Source: UBA6918 sp040754425
GTDB lineage: Bacteria; Pseudomonadota; Gammaproteobacteria; Burkholderiales; Thiobacillaceae
DNA length: 46,557 bases
Reading direction: 5' to 3'
NCBI GenBank assembly: GCA_040754425.1
Contig: JBFMCR010000017.1
Span: 1 to 46,557, forward strand
The notes under the pieces: model-generated
Seen by the model: the letters and a program-made list of their open reading frames with translations, nothing else
Databases searched by the model: none
Told to the model about the DNA's origin: nothing
Shown: one piece after another, positions 26,372-34,788 of the stretch
Numbering within the stretch: the stretch's first letter is position 1
Layout: each line of letters starts with the position of its first letter
Position numbers and translations under genes: made by a program

Positions 26372-27025
26372 CTATTCGGGCGCTTCGGTCGGCACGCTCT
26401 GCGAGTGATGGCGATCGGCCCAGCTCTCCAGGTGCCAGCCCCGGCCGTCGAAACGGAACCAGTTGAGGCCGCAGTTGGGAATCCTGAAGTCGCGCGGCGC
26501 GGAGAGCGGCCGCCCGGTGGCCTTGCGAAACAGGATGTCGAGCACACCGCCATGCGTCACCGCGGCGATGGTCTGGCCGGGATGATGGCGCACCATCCAG
26601 TTCACCGCCTCGACAACGCGTGAAGCGAAGTCGAACAGGCTCTCGCCAGTCTCGAAATCGTAGTGCGGGTCGCGCGCCATGTAACGCTTGTAGGCTTCGG
26701 GGTAGCGCCGCTCGCCCTCGGCTGCGGTGATGCCCTGGAAAATGCCGTAATTGCGCTCGCGCAGTTGCGGCAGCAGTTTCACCTCCTGACCTTCGCGTTC
26801 GGCCAGCACCCTGGCGGTGTCGATCGCGCGCACGAGGTCGCTGCTGTAGATTGCCTTGAAGCTGACGTGCGCGGCGTTGAAGGCCGTGGCCTGCGCCTGG
26901 CCCCGGCCCATTTCGTTGAGCGGGATGTCGGTCATGCCCTGGATGCGCTTTTCCACGTTCCAGTCGGTTTCGCCGTGGCGCACGAAACAGATGCGCGTGG
27001 CGACGGGATTGCTTTGGCGAGACAT
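26372..27025 (-). CDS. Histidine phosphatase family protein (phosphoglycerate mutase-like)
   Basis: 217 residues from MSRQSNPVATRICFVRHGET. The RHGE motif holds the catalytic His, YSSDLVRAIDTARVL the Arg pocket, LRERNYGIFQG the Glu region and VTHGGVLDILF the second His. Such enzymes remove phosphate from sugars, nucleotides or cobalamin intermediates; the substrate cannot be told. It is monocistronic and convergent with hypE. The longer frame to 27067 adds residues before the core without a better start. Confidence 0.88.
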   Translation of the reverse strand: MSRQSNPVATRICFVRHGETDWNVEKRIQGMTDIPLNEMGRGQAQATAFNAAHVSFKAIYSSDLVRAIDTARVLAEREGQEVKLLPQLRERNYGIFQGITAAEGERRYPEAYKRYMARDPHYDFETGESLFDFASRVVEAVNWMVRHHPGQTIAAVTHGGVLDILFRKATGRPLSAPRDFRIPNCGLNWFRFDGRGWHLESWADRHHSQSVPTEAPE

Positions 27026-27157
27026 GATGAAAACAGAAACAGGAATCCAGACGCGAATCTGACACAAAATCCGCCAGGCGTCAGCCTTTCGCCGGGACGC
27101 TCACGCCCGACATGTTCTATATTGTGAAAACCCGACACTGATTCAAGGGAGATCAGC

Positions 27158-28078
27158 ATGCGCAACTGGCGAATTCTCATGCTCTCATTCCTGCTGCCGC
27201 TGTTTGTGGCCAACAACGCCGCAGCCGAAAGCAACTGGTTCCGGGACAAGGCAAGCTGCATCCTCGTGGGCGCGGCGGCCGGCGCCGCGGTGGGCGCCAT
27301 GGCGGATGGCGTGGCGCTGGGCGCGGGTGCCGTGGGCGGCGCCATCATCGGCGCCCTGGTGTGCCAACCGGCCGATGCCGACGGCGACGGCGTGCCGGAT
27401 TACCGCGACAAGTGTCCTGACACACACAAGGGCGTAGCAGTGGATGAGCACGGCTGCCCCCTCGACAACGACGGCGACGGCGTGCCCGACTATCTCGACA
27501 AATGCGCGGACACCCCGCAGGGCACCAAGGTCGACGAACACGGCTGCCCGCTCGACAGCGACGGTGACGGCGTGCCGGACTATCTCGACGAGTGTCCGGA
27601 TACACCCCAAGGCGCCAAGGTCGATGAACACGGCTGCCCGCTAGACAGCGACGGTGACGGCGTGCCGGACAGCAAGGACAAGTGTCCCGGCACCCCGCCC
27701 GGCACCAAGGTTGACCACACCGGCTGCCCGCTGACGGAAAAAATCGAGCTCAAGGGCGTGTGGTTCGATTTCGATTCCTCCGCCCTGCGTCCCGAGTCCA
27801 TCACCGTGCTGGACGACGTCGCGCTCGTCTTCAAACGCTACCCCAGCCTCACCGCAGAAATGGCCGGCCACACGTGCAGCATTGGCACCGAAGCATACAA
27901 CCAGGGCCTGTCCGAGCGCCGCGCCAACGCCGTGCGCGACTACCTCATCAGCAAGGATGTCAAACCCGAGCAGCTCACCGCCAAAGGCTACGGCGAACTG
28001 CAGCCCATGGCCAGCAACGCTACGCGCGCAGGCCGCGAGCAGAACCGGCGCACGGAGATGCGCATCCTCAAGCAGTAA
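27158..28078 (+). CDS. OmpA-family outer membrane protein with thrombospondin type 3 repeats
   Basis: 306 residues. A signal peptide (MRNWRILMLSFLLPLFVANN, cut after NAAA) and a glycine-rich hydrophobic segment (VGAAAGAAVGAMADGVALGA) are followed by four calcium-binding repeats of the form DSDGDGVPDYLDKCPDTPQG (about 70-190). The C-terminal OmpA domain (KGVWFDFDSSALRPES; GYGELQPMASNATRAGREQN) binds peptidoglycan. The ribosome-binding site AAGGGAG is well placed. No beta-barrel is evident, so it may be a periplasmic linker. Confidence 0.9.
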   Translation: MRNWRILMLSFLLPLFVANNAAAESNWFRDKASCILVGAAAGAAVGAMADGVALGAGAVGGAIIGALVCQPADADGDGVPDYRDKCPDTHKGVAVDEHGCPLDNDGDGVPDYLDKCADTPQGTKVDEHGCPLDSDGDGVPDYLDECPDTPQGAKVDEHGCPLDSDGDGVPDSKDKCPGTPPGTKVDHTGCPLTEKIELKGVWFDFDSSALRPESITVLDDVALVFKRYPSLTAEMAGHTCSIGTEAYNQGLSERRANAVRDYLISKDVKPEQLTAKGYGELQPMASNATRAGREQNRRTEMRILKQ

Positions 28079-28083
28079 AAAAA

Positions 28084-28109
28084 CAAGGCGGGCCGGCTGG
28101 CCCGCCTTG
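28084..28109 (+). terminator. Hairpin terminator after the OmpA-family gene
   Basis: CAAGGCGGGCC and GGCCCGCCTTG make a perfect 11-bp stem with a 4-base loop, 5 bases after the stop; the gene's own As lie upstream and a weak GTTATT follows. Probably works for both directions. Confidence 0.7.
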
Positions 28110-28375
28110 GTTATTGGGTGTCCGACATACCCGGAGCGCTTCACGCTTCGGGCATGAAGGTCGCAACCGCCTCATCGCTAGCGCCTCATCGCTAGCCGCC
28201 TTGGCATAGACTTGACGTCTCGGCCACTTCGTATAGCCACGGTTACCGACCATGTTCGAACTCAAGACCCTCCGCTTTTTCTGATAACCGCAATCGCCGA
28301 GATCGTCGCCTGTTATCCCCCTACCTCTGGCTTGCGCAAGGGGGAAGCCCATGGCTGCTCGTGCCGGGGCGACAC
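28110..28375. other. Intergenic stretch with a 14-bp tandem duplication
   Basis: No gene is supported here. CGCCTCATCGCTAG occurs twice in tandem at 28168-28181 and 28182-28195. The rest has no clear promoter or RNA-like fold. Confidence 0.5.
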
Positions 28376-29263
28376 TCACATCGACGGATCCCAGATGCGC
28401 ACGCAGTTGCGTCCGGCAGACTTGGCGGCATACATCGCCTTGTCGGCGCGTTCGATGGATTGTTCGACGCTGACATCCGGGTCGAGCATGGTCAGCCCGA
28501 GGGACAGGGTCGTATGGATTTTGTGTTTCCCGTCGTAGTCGGCACCCAGCTCAGCAATCCTCAGGCGCATCCGCTCCGCAATCTCGTAACCCGCCTGCAC
28601 CTCCGTACCCGGCATGCAAAGCAGGAATTCCTCGCCGCCATAGCGGAACAGCTTGTCGTAGGGTCGGATATGCTGCATCACCTGGCGCGTCACGGCCGCC
28701 AGCACCTTGTCGCCTGCCGCATGTCCGTGTCTGTCGTTGACCAGCTTGAACTCGTCCAGATCCATCATGGCGATACAGCAGGACTGCACATTGCGCTTGA
28801 CCAGATCCTGCTGCTCGCGCAGTTTGGTCAACATGCCGATGCGGCTGATGGCGCCGGTAAGCGTATCGAGGTTGTAGAGCGCGTCTTCCAGCTCGCGCTT
28901 GAGCGAATACAACTGCAGGCGCAGGCGTTGCAGAGAATTGGCGAAATTGTCGAAATCCAGGGTGGCGATCGTGCCGCCCGAAGCTGCCGATTGCAATAAT
29001 CCAGCCGCCAACTGATGGGAGCGCTTGTGTTCGGATTCGACAGCAGCGAATCCTGGATGCTTGTTCAGCTTGCTGTCGGCGCTGTAATACCACTGGCCAA
29101 ACAGGCACTGGCGGTGAGCATCCTTGGCTACATCGCGGCGGTCGTACGGCAGGCGGCAAATCAGCGTGCGGGTGATCGCGTCGAACCATTGACCATGATT
29201 GCTGATCGCCTGATCCAGCTGCGAAAGCGCCGCCTGCATTTCGCCCTGTTCGAAATTGATCAT
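28376..29263 (-). CDS. dgcZ: DgcZ-like diguanylate cyclase with zinc-binding CZB domain
   Basis: 295 residues, the size of E. coli DgcZ (YdeH). The N-terminal CZB domain shows its His/Cys pattern in ISNHGQWFDAI, HRQCLFGQWYYS and SEHKRSHQLA; zinc binding there lowers cyclase activity in the E. coli protein. The C-terminal GGDEF domain has RYGGEEFLL, with an inhibitory RxxD site (RPYD) five residues before it. It makes cyclic di-GMP. The start is 42 bases after the small lipoprotein gene, so the two may be cotranscribed. Confidence 0.9.
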   Translation of the reverse strand: MINFEQGEMQAALSQLDQAISNHGQWFDAITRTLICRLPYDRRDVAKDAHRQCLFGQWYYSADSKLNKHPGFAAVESEHKRSHQLAAGLLQSAASGGTIATLDFDNFANSLQRLRLQLYSLKRELEDALYNLDTLTGAISRIGMLTKLREQQDLVKRNVQSCCIAMMDLDEFKLVNDRHGHAAGDKVLAAVTRQVMQHIRPYDKLFRYGGEEFLLCMPGTEVQAGYEIAERMRLRIAELGADYDGKHKIHTTLSLGLTMLDPDVSVEQSIERADKAMYAAKSAGRNCVRIWDPSM

Positions 29264-29305
29264 GCCGGTTTCCCGTTGGTTAGCAAGGTGATCCGCAATC
29301 CGGTC

Positions 29306-29590
29306 TCATCCCCGAACCAGAATGGCACCCGAAGGGACGTGGTGGCGCAATTCTCCGCAGTCGCCCGGGGGCGGCTGCTGGCCTGGCGGGCGGTCAGGGA
29401 ACCAGATCCGGCATTTTCCGGGGGGCGGCATGTGTCCGGGTGGAATCGACACATTCTGTGGCGGAGGATGGCCGCCCGGTCCGACCATCACGACGCCTTC
29501 GGCACAGCCTTCCAGAAGAAGGCCGGTCATCGCAAACAACATGGCATGCCTGAGGAAATGACGGCCTCCTGTGTTCTTCAATTTGCTCAT
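29306..29590 (-). CDS. Small proline-rich lipoprotein
   Basis: 94 residues from MSKLKNTGGRHFLRHAMLFA. A signal sequence ends in LLLEGC, a lipobox-like site with an unusual Glu before Gly. The mature part is rich in Pro-Pro-Pro-Gly (GHPPPQNVSIPPGHMPPPGK; RPPGQQPPPGDC) and ends VPSGAILVRG, a pattern seen in many uncharacterised proteobacterial envelope proteins. An AAAGGGGA ribosome-binding site lies before the ATG. Function unknown. Confidence 0.7.
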   Translation of the reverse strand: MSKLKNTGGRHFLRHAMLFAMTGLLLEGCAEGVVMVGPGGHPPPQNVSIPPGHMPPPGKCRIWFPDRPPGQQPPPGDCGELRHHVPSGAILVRG

Positions 29591-29661
29591 TCGCGTGTCC
29601 CCTTTGCAAATAGATGCTACAGCATAGCCTGACGCAGCCTCAGCCAAAAGGATGCGGGGCA

Positions 29662-29769
29662 GATATAGGGTCGGGGCAGATATAGATATAGGGTCAGATA
29701 GATATAGGGTCAGACACGATTTCCTAGTTAAAGGGAAGTAGACAGATATAGGGTCAGACACGATTTCCC
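29662..29769. repeat. Cluster of GATATAGGGTCAGA repeats
   Basis: GATATAGGG occurs at 29662, 29685, 29701 and 29744. The two longest copies continue as GGGTCAGACACGATTTCC (ending near 29724 and 29768). Such sequences commonly border REP-associated Y1 transposase genes, but no such gene is seen here, so this is probably a relic. Confidence 0.6.
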
Positions 29770-29778
29770 GGATAAATT

Positions 29779-30140
29779 CTAAGCCGCCTGCGCCAGCGTG
29801 AAATCGACGCGCACCTTGTCGAACGGGCACACGATCTTTCCGCTCTCGGTTTTCTCCAGCAGACCAGTTTCCAGCAGGATGTGCACATCCCGGTGCACGG
29901 ACTTGACGTCGCGTTCCAACCTGCGCGCCAGTTCGCGCAGGCTCATCTCGCCGGCGCCGCTCATCGCTTCCAGCACCCCCAGCGCTTGGGGCTGATTTCG
30001 GAGAACAGCAGTTCGGGGCTGGCGTAGCTGAACGTGAATTGCTGGACGCGTCCGGATTTCGCGGCCTGGCGCACCCCTTTTGCACCCGCTCTGAGCACGG
30101 CTTTCCAGTCTGGGTTTATTTCAATGACGGCGGTTTTCAT
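29779..30140 (-). pseudogene. tumA: TumA-type (HVO_A0114 family) antitoxin with a frameshift
   Basis: From ATG 30140 the frame reads MKTAVIEINPDWKAVLRAGA and on to FSEISPKRW, then passes through GGGGG near 29976-29980 and ends quickly at TGA. The other frame resumes at once as VLEAMSGAGEMSLRELARRL and runs to 29779, giving the winged helix-turn-helix (DVKSVHRDVHILLETGLLEK). Adding one G restores a continuous protein of about 120 residues typical of the family. The DNA-binding half could still be translated from GTG at 29976 (65 residues). The gene overlaps tumE by ATGA. Confidence 0.78.
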
Positions 30141-30418
30141 TCGACTCTCCTTTCCACTTCCGCAATGAAATCATCCAGAAGCTGGTCGATGGAAACAAAG
30201 AGGTAGACCGATTCTTTTCCATCCAGATGCTTGTGATCGCCTTTGCCACGCTCATTATCGAAACCGACAAAGCGCTTCCTGTTCAGGATGTACACCAGTC
30301 GATACTTGAAGCCATGGTCGCAAGGCGGCACCTGGCAGGGCAGCTTCCAGACTTTCATCTCGACCAGCCCGCCGTTGGGCAGGCGCTGGCGGTTTTGCTT
30401 GAGCAGTTCTGCCTTCAT
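30137..30418 (-). CDS. tumE: TumE-family toxin (DUF6516)
   Basis: 93 residues. The core KVWKLPCQVPPCDHGFKYRL and FDNERGKGDHKHLDG then VYLFVSIDQLLDDFIAEVER fits the TumE family, the toxin partner of HVO_A0114/TumA antitoxins. It is intact and has a normal start, while its antitoxin is frameshifted. An inverted repeat TGTTGG-N8-CCAACA covers the start codon. Family assignment from memory of the motif layout. Confidence 0.75.
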   Translation of the reverse strand: MKAELLKQNRQRLPNGGLVEMKVWKLPCQVPPCDHGFKYRLVYILNRKRFVGFDNERGKGDHKHLDGKESVYLFVSIDQLLDDFIAEVERRVE

Positions 30419-30437
30419 GTTGGCATTTTTACCAACA
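30418..30437. promoter_or_regulatory. Inverted repeat overlapping the tumE start, candidate operator
   Basis: TGTTGG (30418-30423) and CCAACA (30432-30437) are perfect inverted arms 8 bases apart, next to the tumE ATG. A further dyad CTGTCA/TGACAG lies near 30467-30481. Position suits TumA autorepression; this is inference. Confidence 0.45.
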
Positions 30438-30487
30438 ACAAATGAAAGTCTAGCTATCCATTATCTGTCATCCCTGACAGAAGGCCA

Positions 30488-30529
30488 CTACCCCACCAAG
30501 GCCACCGCCTTGATCTGCGCCCATACCTT
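30488..30529 (-). repeat. Direct repeat copy 1 (42 bp, modC 3' end)
   Basis: Begins CTACCCCACCAAGGCCACCG and ends GCGCCCATACCTT. Identical over 42 bases to 44872-44913 in the same orientation. The flanks on both sides differ. Confidence 0.85.
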
Positions 30530-30700
30530 CATGCCTGGCTGCAGTTGCAGTTTCGCCGCCGAGCGGCGGGTGATGCGCGCGACCAGCGGGACGCCGCAGA
30601 CATCGAGTTTCACCACAGGGAAAGCACGGGGGTTCGTCGGCGTGTTGTTCGACAGTGGGGGGACATCGAGGATGCCGTAGTCGCTGGGGCGTCGGGACGA
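30488..30700 (-). pseudogene. 3' remnant of modC (TOBE/Mop domain of a molybdate ABC ATPase)
   Basis: The frame ends ARITRRSAAKLQLQPGMKVW then AQIKAVALVG and TAG at 30488-30490, the usual end of ModC proteins. Upstream it can be followed only for about 60-70 residues before it runs into the hoxC 3' end at 30727, and no ATPase domain is present. The last 42 bases are repeated exactly at 44872-44913. It therefore marks a recombination boundary. Confidence 0.7.
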
Positions 30701-30726
30701 TGCGGATGCACGTGCCGCGATGCCGC

Positions 30727-32175
30727 TCAATGCACGGTGCACACCATGCACGGATCGAAGGAACGCACGATGTGCTGCACCAGCAGCGGGTCTTCGTCGC
30801 CCTGCGCCACCGGGGTTCCGACCAGCGCCTGTTCCAGCGCGCCCGGCGTGCCCTGCGCGTCGCGCGGCGAAAAATTCCAGGTGGTGGGCGAAATGATCTG
30901 GTAGTTGAGGATGCGCCCCTTGTACACGTGCAGCCAGTGCCCCAGGCTGCCGCGCGCCGCTTCCGCAAGCCCCACGCCGCGCGCCTCGGCGGGCATGCTG
31001 CCGTGATGGCAGAACGGCGCGCCCGGCTTGAGCGCGCGCACCCAGTCTTCCATCGCGATCAGCACGCGGGCGGTTTCCAGCAGGCGCGCGATCACCCGGT
31101 TGCGCACGTTGCCGCCGCTCGTTGCGACCAGCTCGCGGATCAGCGCGTGGCCGGCCACCAGCTGGCGCGCCAACGCGCCGGTCTCGGCCACTTCGCCGGC
31201 AAGGCGCGGCGCCTTGCACCAGGTGTAGGCCGCTTCCTTGTCGGCCTGCGGCAGGGTGACGCCTTCGGCCGGCGGCAGTTGCGCGGGCACGCCGCCCAGC
31301 CGGCTATGGCTCACGTCCTCGGTGATGGCAGCGATGTCCAGGGCCTGCAATCCCCGGTGCCACACGCCGGGCGGGAACATGCGGCCCTCGGCCAAGGGGT
31401 AGTTGCCGTAGCTCAGGAAGCGGTCGGTGGCGCGGCCGTAGCGTTCCAGCTCCAGATCGTCCGCCGCCTGCAGGAACAGGGCGAAATCGCTGCCGCCGGC
31501 GTCACCCTCGCCGCGCCAGCGGTCCAGCGCCTTTTCGCCGTCGAGCGCGGCCACGGTTTCGAGCGGTGCGCCGAACAAACGGCTTTCCAGGTAATGCCGG
31601 AACTGCCGCAGCACCACGTGCAGTCTGGCCTTCTCCGCCTCGTCCACGCCGCGCGCGGAACCGCCGGGCTGGATGCTGAGGGTATGCGGCCATTTGCCGG
31701 CGAGGTAGCCCATCAGGTGCAGAAAGGCGGCGCGCGCCGCGGCGGCTTCGAAGGCAGCCTCGCCGCGCATGGCCTTGAAGCGTTTCTCGACGGCGGGAAA
31801 CCAGGCGCGCCCGCGGTAGTTTTCGCGCGCGAAATCCGGCATGAAGAAGAGGTAGAAATGCGTGAAATGATCCGCCACGTTTTCGTTGGCGAGGATCAGG
31901 TTGGTGGCGAGACGGCCGTTTTCCGGCGCCGCAAGGCCCATGGCGTCGGCCAGCGCAAAGGCCGCCGCCACCGACTGCGATACCGAGCAGATGCCGCAGA
32001 TGCGCGGCGCCAGGGTCAGGGCGTCCATGGGCTCCCTGCCTTGCAGGATCTGCTCGAAGCCGCGGTACAGCGGCGCGTTCACGTAGGCCGCGCGCACCTT
32101 GCCGCGCGCGGTGTCGAGCGTCACCTCCAGGTCGCCTTCCACGCGGTTGAACGGGCCCACCACGATGCGGGGCAT
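30727..32175 (-). CDS. hoxC: Regulatory (hydrogen-sensing) NiFe hydrogenase large subunit
   Basis: 482 residues. NiFe ligands are in RICGIC (C60, C63) and in DPCMVCTVH at the very C-terminus. The protein ends with that His, so no maturation tail is present, the mark of sensor hydrogenases. Ile62 and Phe110 (HFTHFYLFF) are at the same numbers as the bulky residues that narrow the gas channel in the Cupriavidus sensor. It detects hydrogen with HoxB and signals to HoxJ. Start overlaps the hoxB stop by ATGA. Confidence 0.95.
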   Translation of the reverse strand: MPRIVVGPFNRVEGDLEVTLDTARGKVRAAYVNAPLYRGFEQILQGREPMDALTLAPRICGICSVSQSVAAAFALADAMGLAAPENGRLATNLILANENVADHFTHFYLFFMPDFARENYRGRAWFPAVEKRFKAMRGEAAFEAAAARAAFLHLMGYLAGKWPHTLSIQPGGSARGVDEAEKARLHVVLRQFRHYLESRLFGAPLETVAALDGEKALDRWRGEGDAGGSDFALFLQAADDLELERYGRATDRFLSYGNYPLAEGRMFPPGVWHRGLQALDIAAITEDVSHSRLGGVPAQLPPAEGVTLPQADKEAAYTWCKAPRLAGEVAETGALARQLVAGHALIRELVATSGGNVRNRVIARLLETARVLIAMEDWVRALKPGAPFCHHGSMPAEARGVGLAEAARGSLGHWLHVYKGRILNYQIISPTTWNFSPRDAQGTPGALEQALVGTPVAQGDEDPLLVQHIVRSFDPCMVCTVH

Positions 32176-33176
32176 CAGGACTTGCCCTTGCGCAGGGTGG
32201 GCGGCACCACCTGGTGGTCGGCCACGGCGTTCTCCTTCAGGCGCCTGGGCGTGGCCGATTTGGAGAGCGAGGACAGCACGACGAACCAGGCCTTGGGCAT
32301 GTCGGTGGGCAGGCCCACCGGAATGCCGGCGATCTTCGGCGTCTGCTGGAATGCATGGCCCGGCTCCTCGAAGCCCGGCTGGGTGCAGTTGATGCAGGCG
32401 TAGCCGCCGCGCGTGCAGGAGCCTTCGCCGTTCCACAGGCGCGAGTTGCAGTCGGCGTGGGCGAGCGTGCCCATGCAGCCGAGGTTTTCCATCAGGCAGC
32501 CGAGATCGGAGGCCTTCTCCGCGCTGGCCTTGTATTCGTAGTATTCGTTGCGCAGGCAGCCGTGGTGCACCAGGCGGTCGGCATACATGCGCGGCCTTCC
32601 GCAGCCGTCGAGGTCTTCCGCCGCGAAACCGCCGAGGGCAAGCCGAATGAGGGTTTCGGTGACCCAGTTGGGATGGGTCGGGCAGCCTGCCACGTTGATC
32701 ACCGGCAGCCCGCCGCGCGCGCGGTAGCCTTCGCCCAGCAGTCCGCCGGCCAGCGTGCCCTCGTATTGCAGGCCGCAGGCCTCGGTGATGTTGTCGCCCG
32801 CCGCGCTCACGCCGCCATAGGCTGCGCAGGTGCCGATGGCCAGGACATGCCGCGCCACCGCCGCAAGCTCGCGCACCCAGGCTATCATCGGCCGGCCGCT
32901 GCCCGCCAGCAGGTGGAAGCGGCCGCTGCCGCCGGGCCCGCGCAGCATGGCGCCTTCCACGCACAGCGCATCCACTCGCACTTCTCCGCGGGCGCAGCGC
33001 TCAAGCAGCCGGCGCACCTCCCCGCCGCTCTGCTCGCTGAGCGAGGGATGCCACAGCAGATGGATGCCCGCCCCTTCCAGGGTACGGATCAGGTCGGGCG
33101 ATTCCGCGCACAAGAGCGACATGGAGCAGCCTCCGCAGCCGCCCGACTGCAACCACAGCACATTGAAAGTATTCAT
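32175..33176 (-). CDS. hoxB: Regulatory NiFe hydrogenase small subunit
   Basis: 333 residues without a Tat signal, so it stays in the cytoplasm. Proximal cluster ligands appear in QSGGCGGCSMSLL, IGTCAAYGG and AGCPTHPNW, and distal motifs in CLRNEYYEY, LGCMGTLAHADC and ACINCTQPGFEEPG. The C-terminal tail of about 60 residues is the region that contacts HoxJ in known systems. ATGA overlap with hoxA and hoxC. Confidence 0.95.
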   Translation of the reverse strand: MNTFNVLWLQSGGCGGCSMSLLCAESPDLIRTLEGAGIHLLWHPSLSEQSGGEVRRLLERCARGEVRVDALCVEGAMLRGPGGSGRFHLLAGSGRPMIAWVRELAAVARHVLAIGTCAAYGGVSAAGDNITEACGLQYEGTLAGGLLGEGYRARGGLPVINVAGCPTHPNWVTETLIRLALGGFAAEDLDGCGRPRMYADRLVHHGCLRNEYYEYKASAEKASDLGCLMENLGCMGTLAHADCNSRLWNGEGSCTRGGYACINCTQPGFEEPGHAFQQTPKIAGIPVGLPTDMPKAWFVVLSSLSKSATPRRLKENAVADHQVVPPTLRKGKS

Positions 33177-34627
33177 TCCTCGTCCAGCTCGTAACGGGTC
33201 AATTTGTTGCGCAGTCCCACGCGCGACAGCCCCAGTTCCCGGGCCGCCTTCGACTTGTTCCAGCGGTGGCGGATCAGGGTTTCGCGGATGATGCGCGCCT
33301 CCAGCCGTTCCAGGCGCTCCTTGAGGCTGCCGTCGGTGCCCGCCAGATACTCCAGTTCGGCTTCCTGCTCCGGGGCCGCGGCGCGCAGCACGTGCGGCGA
33401 CAGCAGTTCGGCGCCCAGTTCCGGCCGGTTCGCCAGCGCCAGCACGCGGTAGATTTCGTTTTGCAGCTCGCGCACGTTGCCCGGCCAGTGGTAGGCCTGC
33501 AAAGCGCCCAATGCCTCGCGGCTGAACCCCCGGGTCTTCTTGCCGAAAGCGCGCGAGGCCTCGTCCAGGATGCGCTGTGCGAGCAGGGGGATGTCGCCGG
33601 CACGTTCGCGCAGTGGCGGCAGGCGGACCGTGAAGCTGGCGATGCGGTAAAACAGGTCCTGGCGAAAGCGTCCATCGCGCACGTCCCGTTCCAGGTCGCG
33701 GTTGGTGGCGGCGATCACGCGCACGTCCACCTTGCGCGTTCTGGGGCTGCCAAGCGGACGGATCTCGCCTTCCTGCAGCACGCGCAACAGCTTGACCTGG
33801 AACGCGGGCGAGGTCTCGCCGATTTCGTCGAGAAAGATCGTGCCGCCGCTGGCCTGTTCGAACAGGCCGACGCGGTCCTCATAGGCGCCGGTATAGGCGC
33901 CCTTCTTGTGCCCGAACAGCTCGCTTTCCAGCAACTGGTCGGGCAGCGCGCCGCAGTTCTCCACCACGAAGGCGCGGTCCGCGCGGCTGCTGTTGTAGTG
34001 GATGGCACGCGCCAACAGTTCCTTGCCGGTGCCGGATTCACCGGTGATGAGGATGGAGATGTCGTAGCCGGCGATGCGCTGCACCGTCTTGCACAGTTCG
34101 TTGAGCGGACTGTCCTCGGCGCGCACGATGCGGGAGAAATCGTAATTCCTGCGCACCGCCTGCTGCTTGAGCTCCACCTGTTTGCGCAGCACCTGCTCGG
34201 CGGTGCGCATTTCCAGCGCCAATTGCCCGTCCTGCTTGCCCAGCTGGTGCAGGTGTGCGGCCTCGCGCACCTTTTCCAGCAGGGTGTCCGGGTGCCAGGG
34301 CTTGACGATGTACTGGTAGATGCCGCCGCGATTGATGCCGGCGATGATGTCATCGGTGTCGGTATAGCCGGAGATGACCAGGCGCACCACATCGGGCCAG
34401 GCCTCGCGCACGCGTTCCAGGAAAGCGACGCCGGTTTCGCCCGGCATGCGCTGATCGCACAGGATCACCTGCACCCATTCCTTCCTGAGGATGTCTTCCG
34501 CCTGTGCGGCGCTTGCCGCGGTCAGCACCCTGAATTCCTCTTCCAGGGTGCGGCGGATGGCTTCCAGGGACCGCACCTCGTCGTCCACGACCAGGACGGC
34601 GGGAAGAGCGATGTGCAGATCGGACAT
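33173..34627 (-). CDS. hoxA: HoxA/HupR: NtrC-family activator of hydrogenase genes
   Basis: 484 residues from MSDLHIALPA. Receiver domain with Asp58 in VILCDQRMPGETG; AAA+ domain with Walker A GESGTGKE, sigma-54 contact loop GAYTGA (Phe replaced by Tyr) and Walker B GGTIFLDEIGE; C-terminal Fis-type helix-turn-helix (KSKAARELGLSRVGLRNKL). In Cupriavidus and Rhodobacter this factor is active when unphosphorylated. A matching sigma-54 site lies before hupS. The gene follows hupK by 160 bases with a hairpin between, so it may have its own promoter. Confidence 0.95.
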   Translation of the reverse strand: MSDLHIALPAVLVVDDEVRSLEAIRRTLEEEFRVLTAASAAQAEDILRKEWVQVILCDQRMPGETGVAFLERVREAWPDVVRLVISGYTDTDDIIAGINRGGIYQYIVKPWHPDTLLEKVREAAHLHQLGKQDGQLALEMRTAEQVLRKQVELKQQAVRRNYDFSRIVRAEDSPLNELCKTVQRIAGYDISILITGESGTGKELLARAIHYNSSRADRAFVVENCGALPDQLLESELFGHKKGAYTGAYEDRVGLFEQASGGTIFLDEIGETSPAFQVKLLRVLQEGEIRPLGSPRTRKVDVRVIAATNRDLERDVRDGRFRQDLFYRIASFTVRLPPLRERAGDIPLLAQRILDEASRAFGKKTRGFSREALGALQAYHWPGNVRELQNEIYRVLALANRPELGAELLSPHVLRAAAPEQEAELEYLAGTDGSLKERLERLEARIIRETLIRHRWNKSKAARELGLSRVGLRNKLTRYELDEE

Positions 34628-34736
34628 GGCTTCTCGGCAGATTCTCGTCAGCAGATTTTCGGCAGTAGCTTCCCTGTCGGGCAATCTACCACACGCCGGC
34701 CGCCGAATGCGTTCTCCATTTCCACAAAACGGTTCT

Positions 34737-34761
34737 CATCCTGGCGCTGTCTTCCAGGATG
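34737..34761 (-). terminator. Hairpin between hupK and hoxA
   Basis: CATCCTGG and CCAGGATG form a perfect 8-bp stem with a 9-base loop; GAACCGTTTTGTGG follows on the minus strand. Could attenuate read-through from the hup genes into hoxA. Weak as a terminator. Confidence 0.4.
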
Positions 34762-34788
34762 TTTGGCGCGCCATGCGCGGGCGACATC

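Noticed and set aside
27390..27730. Regular repeats that look like a CRISPR array
   Set aside because: They are the coding repeats of four thrombospondin type 3 units in the OmpA-family protein; no spacers of constant size.
28068..28379. 103-codon frame on the minus strand between the OmpA and dgcZ genes
   Set aside because: Covers a terminator and a 14-bp tandem repeat, lacks a ribosome-binding site and resembles no family.
30488..30700. Free-standing molybdopterin-binding Mop protein
   Set aside because: No start codon with a ribosome-binding site, only the second half of a Mop fold, and the end matches ModC; called a remnant instead.
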